DNA of 64,000 nt, taken from positions 13,673,865-13,737,864 of the forward strand of contig NC_041005.1 of the NCBI RefSeq assembly GCF_004193775.1, in the 5' to 3' direction. Under the pieces are notes generated by a model. That model had not been told where the DNA came from, searched no databases, and saw only the letters and a program-made list of their open reading frames with translations. The number at the start of each line of letters is the position of its first letter. Position 1 is the stretch's first letter. Positions 59,337 to 64,000 of the stretch are shown in pieces. The stretch comes from Glycine soja. Its lineage: Eukaryota; Streptophyta; Magnoliopsida; Fabales; Fabaceae. The position numbers and the translations under genes were made by a program.

Positions 59337-62300
59337 TTATGCAGGTATCTTTGAGAAAGAAGTGGTACATAGATAGCGGATGCTCAAAACATATGACTGG
59401 AGATGCATCAAATTTTACACATATCTCTCCAAAGAAAAGCGGGCATGTAACATATGGTGACAACAACAAAGGTAGAATTCTTGGAGTGGGTAAAATAGGT
59501 ACAAATTCTTCAAACTCCATTGAAAATGTTCTACTTGTTGAAGGCCTTAAGCACATCCTGCTTAGTGTTAGTCAATTATGCGACAAAGGCTATCTAGTAT
59601 CATTTGATTCTCAGAAATGTCTTATAGAACATAAGCATGATATTAATATAAAGCATGTAGGACATAGATTCAATAATGTTTACATGATAGACTTAAGCAT
59701 AAAACAAGAAAACAATCATTGTTTTCTTAGTAAAGATGATGATCCATGGTTATGGCATAAAAGAATTGCTCACATAAACATGGATCACTTAAATAAATTA
59801 ATTTCAAAAGATTTAGTAGTTGGTTTGCCTAAATTGAAATTTGAAAAAGATAAACTATGTGATGCATGTCAAAAGGGCAAACAAACAAGAGTCTCATTCA
59901 AACCTAAAAATGTTGTTTCAACCACTCAACCCTTACAGTTATTGCATATGGATCTATTTGGTCCATCTAGAACCATGAGTTTTGGAGGAAATTACTATGC
60001 TCTAGTTATAGTTGATGATTTCTCTAGATATACTTGGACATTATTTATTACACATAAAAGTGATTCATTCCAAGCATTTAGGAAACTTGCTAAAGTCATA
60101 CAAAACAAGAAAAATCTCAAGATTGCATCCATTAGAAGTGATCATGGGGGTGAATTTGAAAATAAAGATTTTGAATTATTTTGTGATGAACATGGTATTG
60201 AACATAATTTTTCTGCACCAAGAACCCCTCAACAAAATGGAGTTGTTGAGAGGAAACATAGGTCATTGGAAGAAATTGCAAGAACTTTATTAAATGATAC
60301 TTTTCTTCCAAAGTATTTTTGGGCTGAAACTGTCAATACTGCATATTACATCATGAATAGGGCCTTAATAAGACCTATTTTAAAGAAAACCCCATATGAG
60401 TTATTTAATGGTAGAAAACCTAATATTTCTCATCTACATGTTTTTGGTTGCAAATGCTTTGTGCTCAATAATGGAAAAGATAATCTAGGAAAATTTGATG
60501 CAAAATCTGATGAAGGTATTTTTCTTGGATATTCATTACAAAGCAAAGCATATAGGATATATAATAAAAGAACTATGAATATCGAGGAATCCATTCATGT
60601 TACCTTTGATGAATCTAATGCTATCTTGTCAAGAAAGAATATGCTAGATGACATTGCAGATTCTTTAAAACATATGAATATTGATGAACAAGATTCCAAA
60701 GGAAATGATAAAGGAAACAATGAAGATCCTCCAGAAGAAGTTAAATCCAATAATGAACTTCCAAGAGAATGGAAAGCTTCAAGAGATCATCCCCTCGACA
60801 ACATTATTGGTGATATCTCAAAAGGGGTAACAACTAGACATTCTCTTAAAGATTTATGCAATAATATGGCTTTTGTATCTATGATTGAACCTAAAAATAT
60901 AAAAGAAGCCATAGTAGATGATAATTGGATCATTGCCATGCAAGAAGAACTAAACCAATTTGAAAGAAACAATGTGTGGAAATTAGTAGAAAAACCTGAA
61001 AATTATCCTGTCATAGGAACAAAATGGGTTTTTAGAAATAAATTAGATGAACATGGTATAATTATTAGAAATAAAGTCAGGTTAGTAGCAAAAGGGTATA
61101 ATCAAGAAGAAGGAATAGACTATGAAGAAACATATGCTCTTGTTGCAAGATTAGAAGCCATTAGAATGCTTTTGGCATATGCATCCATAATGGATTTTAA
61201 ACTTTATCAAATGGATGTTAAGAGTGCCTTTCTAAATGGTTTAATTCAAGAAGAGGTATATGTTGAACAACCCCCTGGTTTTGAAATTCCTGATAAACCA
61301 AACCATGTTTATAAATTACAAAAGGCTCTTTATGGTTTGAAACAAGCCCCTAGGGCATGGTATGAACGCTTAAGCAATTTTCTTCTAGAAAAAGAATTCT
61401 CTAGAGGTAAAGTGGATACCACATTGTTCATAAAGAGAAAGCATAATGATATTTTGTTGGTTCAAATATATGTTGATGATATAATTTTTGGATCCACTGA
61501 TGATTCATTGTGCAAGGAGTTTTCCCTTGATATGCAAAGTGAATTTGAAATGTCAATGATGGGAGAACTAAAGTACTTTCTGGGATTACAAATCAAGCAA
61601 ACTCAAGAAGGTATATTCATCAATCAATCCAACTACTGCAAGGAATTGATCAAAAGATTTGGGATGGATAGTGCAAAACACATGTCTACACCAATGAGCA
61701 CTAGTTGTTACTTAGATAAAGATGAATTTGGTCAGTCTATAGACATAAAACAATATCGAGGTATGATCGGATCTCTTCTTTATTTATCTGCTAGTAGACC
61801 TAATATTATGTTTAGTGTATGCATGTGTGCTAGGTTTCAATCCAACCCCAAACAATCACATTTAAGTGCAGTTAAGAGAATCATGAGATATCTATTAGGT
61901 ACAATAAATTTAGGATTATGGTATCCTAAAAACTCAACATGTAACTTAATAGGATATTCTGATTCTGACTTTGCCGGATCTAAAACTGATAGAAAAAGCA
62001 CAAGTGGAACTTGTCAATTCATTGGATCGGCTCTTGTCTCATGGCATAGTAAGAAACAAAATAGTGTTGCTTTGTCTACTGCTGAAGCGGAGTATATCTC
62101 TGTCGGTAGTTGTTGTGCACAAATTTTATGGATGAAGCAACAATTATCTGATTATGGCATCATTCTTGATCGCATACCTATTAAGTGTGATAATACTAGT
62201 GCCATAAATCTATCCAAAAACTCAGTTCAACACTCTAGAACTAAACATATAGAGATTAGACACCACTTTCTTAGAGATCATGTCCTAAATGGAGGTTGTG

Positions 62301-62422
62301 TATTAGAATTTGTTGATACTAAGAATCAACTTGCTGATATTTTCACTAAACCTCTCCCCAAGGAAGTGTTCTTCTCTATTAGAAGAGAATTAGGTCTCTT
62401 AGATGTAAGAGATTTAGAATAA
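59333..62422 (+). CDS. SIRE1-like pol: protease, integrase, reverse transcriptase, RNase H
   Basis: There are 1029 codons without a stop. Protease [16 protein letters not shown] (residues 9-24). GAG-pre-integrase [18 protein letters not shown] (about 140) with CDACQKGKQ. Integrase core HMDLFGP (about 205), [10 protein letters not shown] (about 268) and NGVVERKHR (about 302), giving the D,D(35)E triad. [14 protein letters not shown] (about 625), [15 protein letters not shown] and YVDDIIFGS (about 713). RNase [18 protein letters not shown] and STAEAEY (about 916). One RT segment reads [12 protein letters not shown], where the family usually has P for L. The frame is broken from gag upstream, so the ATG given is only the first in this frame. 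TAA at 62420. Confidence 0.92.
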   Translation: MIMQVSLRKKWYIDSGCSKHMTGDASNFTHISPKKSGHVTYGDNNKGRILGVGKIGTNSSNSIENVLLVEGLKHILLSVSQLCDKGYLVSFDSQKCLIEHKHDINIKHVGHRFNNVYMIDLSIKQENNHCFLSKDDDPWLWHKRIAHINMDHLNKLISKDLVVGLPKLKFEKDKLCDACQKGKQTRVSFKPKNVVSTTQPLQLLHMDLFGPSRTMSFGGNYYALVIVDDFSRYTWTLFITHKSDSFQAFRKLAKVIQNKKNLKIASIRSDHGGEFENKDFELFCDEHGIEHNFSAPRTPQQNGVVERKHRSLEEIARTLLNDTFLPKYFWAETVNTAYYIMNRALIRPILKKTPYELFNGRKPNISHLHVFGCKCFVLNNGKDNLGKFDAKSDEGIFLGYSLQSKAYRIYNKRTMNIEESIHVTFDESNAILSRKNMLDDIADSLKHMNIDEQDSKGNDKGNNEDPPEEVKSNNELPREWKASRDHPLDNIIGDISKGVTTRHSLKDLCNNMAFVSMIEPKNIKEAIVDDNWIIAMQEELNQFERNNVWKLVEKPENYPVIGTKWVFRNKLDEHGIIIRNKVRLVAKGYNQEEGIDYEETYALVARLEAIRMLLAYASIMDFKLYQMDVKSAFLNGLIQEEVYVEQPPGFEIPDKPNHVYKLQKALYGLKQAPRAWYERLSNFLLEKEFSRGKVDTTLFIKRKHNDILLVQIYVDDIIFGSTDDSLCKEFSLDMQSEFEMSMMGELKYFLGLQIKQTQEGIFINQSNYCKELIKRFGMDSAKHMSTPMSTSCYLDKDEFGQSIDIKQYRGMIGSLLYLSASRPNIMFSVCMCARFQSNPKQSHLSAVKRIMRYLLGTINLGLWYPKNSTCNLIGYSDSDFAGSKTDRKSTSGTCQFIGSALVSWHSKKQNSVALSTAEAEYISVGSCCAQILWMKQQLSDYGIILDRIPIKCDNTSAINLSKNSVQHSRTKHIEIRHHFLRDHVLNGGCVLEFVDTKNQLADIFTKPLPKEVFFSIRRELGLLDVRDLE

Positions 62423-62991
62423 TAGGGATTGATTGGTTGATTGATTGGTTGATTTACTCTTACTAATTGATTGTAGATTATTTTGTTTGTTTGATCTTGT
62501 TTGAATTCTTGTTTTTATGATAGAATTTATGATTTCTTGTGTATATAATAATTGAATGATTGAATTTAGTGTATTAGTAGTGAAAATTAATCATATAGTA
62601 TGTATTTGAGCATAAACATAGATATTCTCTTAAGAAACTAGCCTAGGATAGGATCTGGTAATCGATTACCATCCAGTGTAATCGATTACACATGAACAGG
62701 TAGCCTGTAATCGATTACAACATCCTGTAATCGATTACCAGTAGGCTTATTGGTCCTGTAATCGATTACCAATACCTGTAATCGATTACAATACGTCATC
62801 TTCTATAAATACTCACGAAATCAGAGCTGTTGCGCAGCCAAAGCCTCCTCCACGTTTTCCTCCATACCTAAAACTTCAAATCTTCGATTCTCACTCAATT
62901 CTTCACCAAATCACGTCTCGTAAAGCCCAATCTTCCTCTTTTTCACTCCTCTTTCACTTCCACCGATCAAAATCCACAAAAACTTCATCAA
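62423..62991 (+). promoter_or_regulatory. Pol-env spacer with palindrome cluster and TATA box
   Basis: Six GTAATCGATTAC palindromes lie at 62657-62790. Then come TACGTCA (62792-62798), TATAAATA (62804-62811) and a CT-rich leader to the env ATG at 62992. The pol and env frames differ and stops fill the gap, so simple readthrough from pol cannot reach env. The layout repeats that at 13407-13698. The promoter function is inferred. Confidence 0.5.
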
Positions 62992-64000
62992 ATGGCAGAG
63001 CCATCAAAGAAGAGAAAGGGATCATCCTCCACCGCTGCTGCTGCTGCCCATCGCCGCCACGGCCCATCCGGAGAACCCACAACACCTATTCCTCCTTCTT
63101 TGTCATCTCCAAGATCATCAACATTGTTTTCATCAGATGATCAACGTCTACGGTACCTTTCTCAGTTTTCTTCTAGAATAATCTTAGACCCTAAGTACCT
63201 AGACGTAGAATTCTTTAATGATGAAACATTTGATTGCTATCAAGTGTTTCAAAATTCTGGTCTTGTTGATTTCATGTCATTAAAATTGCCATATTATCCC
63301 GAACTTGTAAAAGTCTTCTACTGCAATTTAAAAATTCAGGATGGTATTATTATGTCTGAGGTGCATGGTATTTCTATGGTCATTGATCAATCACTATTCT
63401 TTTCTTTGACTCATTTACCCAGTCAAGGTGCACCTTTTGAGGGCACCATTGTTGATGACTGGAAATTTGATTATTCGAGTCATGATGCTCGCCGTATGGT
63501 CTGCAATGATCAGGCTGAAATGACCGGTAGATTGCTGGCCAGGTCATTAACATTTGATAATCGCATCATGCATTATATCATTGTTAGAATTTTGCTTCCT
63601 CGGTCTTCAAATTTAGCACAAGCCTCTGAGGAGGATTTGATTCTTATGTGGGCTTTTCTTACCGGTCGTCAAATCGACTGGGCCCATTTGGTTCGGTACC
63701 GAATGCATAAGGCATTACGGGCTAATGCACCTCTTCCTTATCCACATTTGATTACTCTGTTTTTGCGTCATTTTCAAATTCCACTTGATGATGAACCCTT
63801 TGTTCAAGTCAAGCGTTCCTTTGCAATTGGTGCTGGTGCAGTGACCTCCTTTGGGTATCGTAAAGATCGGAATGGTCAATGGCTGAAGAAGGATGCACTC
63901 CCTCCTCAAGATGAACGTACTCCTTCACCTCCTCCTCAACGTGAAGATTCTGCACTCATGAATGAAGTCCTCTCTGAATTACAGGGTCTTCGTTCTTATG
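62992..64000 (+). CDS. SIRE1-like env-like protein, partial (runs off window)
   Basis: It starts MAEPSKKRKGSSSTAAA at 62992 and stays open to the window end (about 336 codons seen). After a basic, Ser/Pro-rich start comes the 'putative plant transposon protein' domain: FQNSGLVDFMSLKLPYYPEL, VKVFYCNLKIQDG, then EGTIVDDWKFDY, AEMTGRLLARSLTF, RQIDWAHLVRYRMHKALR and PLPYPHLITLFLRHF, followed by a Pro-rich linker (PPQDERTPSPPPQRE) and the start of a helical segment. It is collinear with 13699-14847, which has two stops where this has none. In Sireviruses this ORF takes the env position. No signal peptide or membrane segment is evident in the visible part. Its role is unknown. Confidence 0.8.
   Translation, partial: MAEPSKKRKGSSSTAAAAAHRRHGPSGEPTTPIPPSLSSPRSSTLFSSDDQRLRYLSQFSSRIILDPKYLDVEFFNDETFDCYQVFQNSGLVDFMSLKLPYYPELVKVFYCNLKIQDGIIMSEVHGISMVIDQSLFFSLTHLPSQGAPFEGTIVDDWKFDYSSHDARRMVCNDQAEMTGRLLARSLTFDNRIMHYIIVRILLPRSSNLAQASEEDLILMWAFLTGRQIDWAHLVRYRMHKALRANAPLPYPHLITLFLRHFQIPLDDEPFVQVKRSFAIGAGAVTSFGYRKDRNGQWLKKDALPPQDERTPSPPPQREDSALMNEVLSELQGLRSY

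Larger units (their letters stand above)
56516..64000 (+). mobile_element. SIRE1-like Ty1-copia element (Sirevirus), 5' 7.5 kb in window
   Basis: The order is LTR (about 56516-57551), PBS, gag, pol, spacer, env-like ORF, all on plus. It is the best preserved element in the window: pol has no stop over 1029 codons. It sits inside the minus gypsy element whose integrase end is at 56100-56515. The 3' LTR lies beyond the window. Gag and env-like proteins are close relatives of those in the 4686-16766 composite. Confidence 0.85.

Overview
The window looks like repeat-rich, probably pericentromeric DNA of a legume, most likely soybean (Glycine). The evidence is SIRE1-like copia elements with an env-like ORF, Athila/Calypso-like gypsy elements whose LTRs carry many CGCTTAGCG-type words, CACTA (En/Spm) elements with ACATCGGTT subterminal repeats, and one plant-type intron-rich gene. 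No bacterial, organellar or RNA genes were recognised.

The only convincing host gene is a trehalose-6-phosphate phosphatase (TPP) on the minus strand at about 21.4-26.8 kb. It has 11 coding exons (382 codons), a GC-AG intron and a probable 2.5-kb intron in the 5' leader. About 3 kb of AT-rich, MITE-like sequence lies upstream of it.

Left side (1-19.5 kb): the 3' end of an Athila/Calypso-like element (family B LTR) sits in a broken CACTA transposase. Next comes a gypsy LTR (family A, minus) split by a 12.1-kb SIRE-like composite (4686-16766) flanked by the 5-bp duplication AAAGT. The composite is head-to-head: its left part (3' LTR, gag, PBS, 5' LTR) is on minus and its right part (env-like ORF, PPT, LTR) is on plus. 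A 3.06-kb solo LTR (9794-12857, TSD AGTCT) is nested in it. A decayed copia pol follows to about 19.5 kb.

Middle (30.1-50.2 kb): a several-level nest. A LINE-type RNase H relic abuts a CACTA end at 30647. The CACTA carries a TnpA-like gene and a TnpD/TNP2 transposase gene, both decayed, on minus. The transposase is split by a family A solo LTR (35388-45067, TSD TATGC). That LTR is split by a family B gypsy element on minus (36382-44749, TSD ATCAG), which keeps gag, protease and an env-like ORF but has no RT, RNase H or integrase. Three long foldbacks follow the transposase 5' end, then a LINE reverse-transcriptase relic.

Right side (51.8-64 kb): LTR, PBS and gag of a Tat-like gypsy element; the 3' LTR and pol end of another gypsy element (minus); then a nearly complete SIRE1-like element (from about 56516) with LTR, PBS, gag, an uninterrupted 1029-codon pol block and an env-like ORF that runs off the window.

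The observation I rate highest is that both copies of the SIRE-like env ORF are preceded, at nearly the same distance, by a cluster of GTAATCGATTAC palindromes and a TATAAAT box. The same palindromes lie in the LTR promoter (U3) regions of these elements. This suggests that the env-like gene has its own U3-like promoter. All boundaries and frames were read by eye, and no database search was done.
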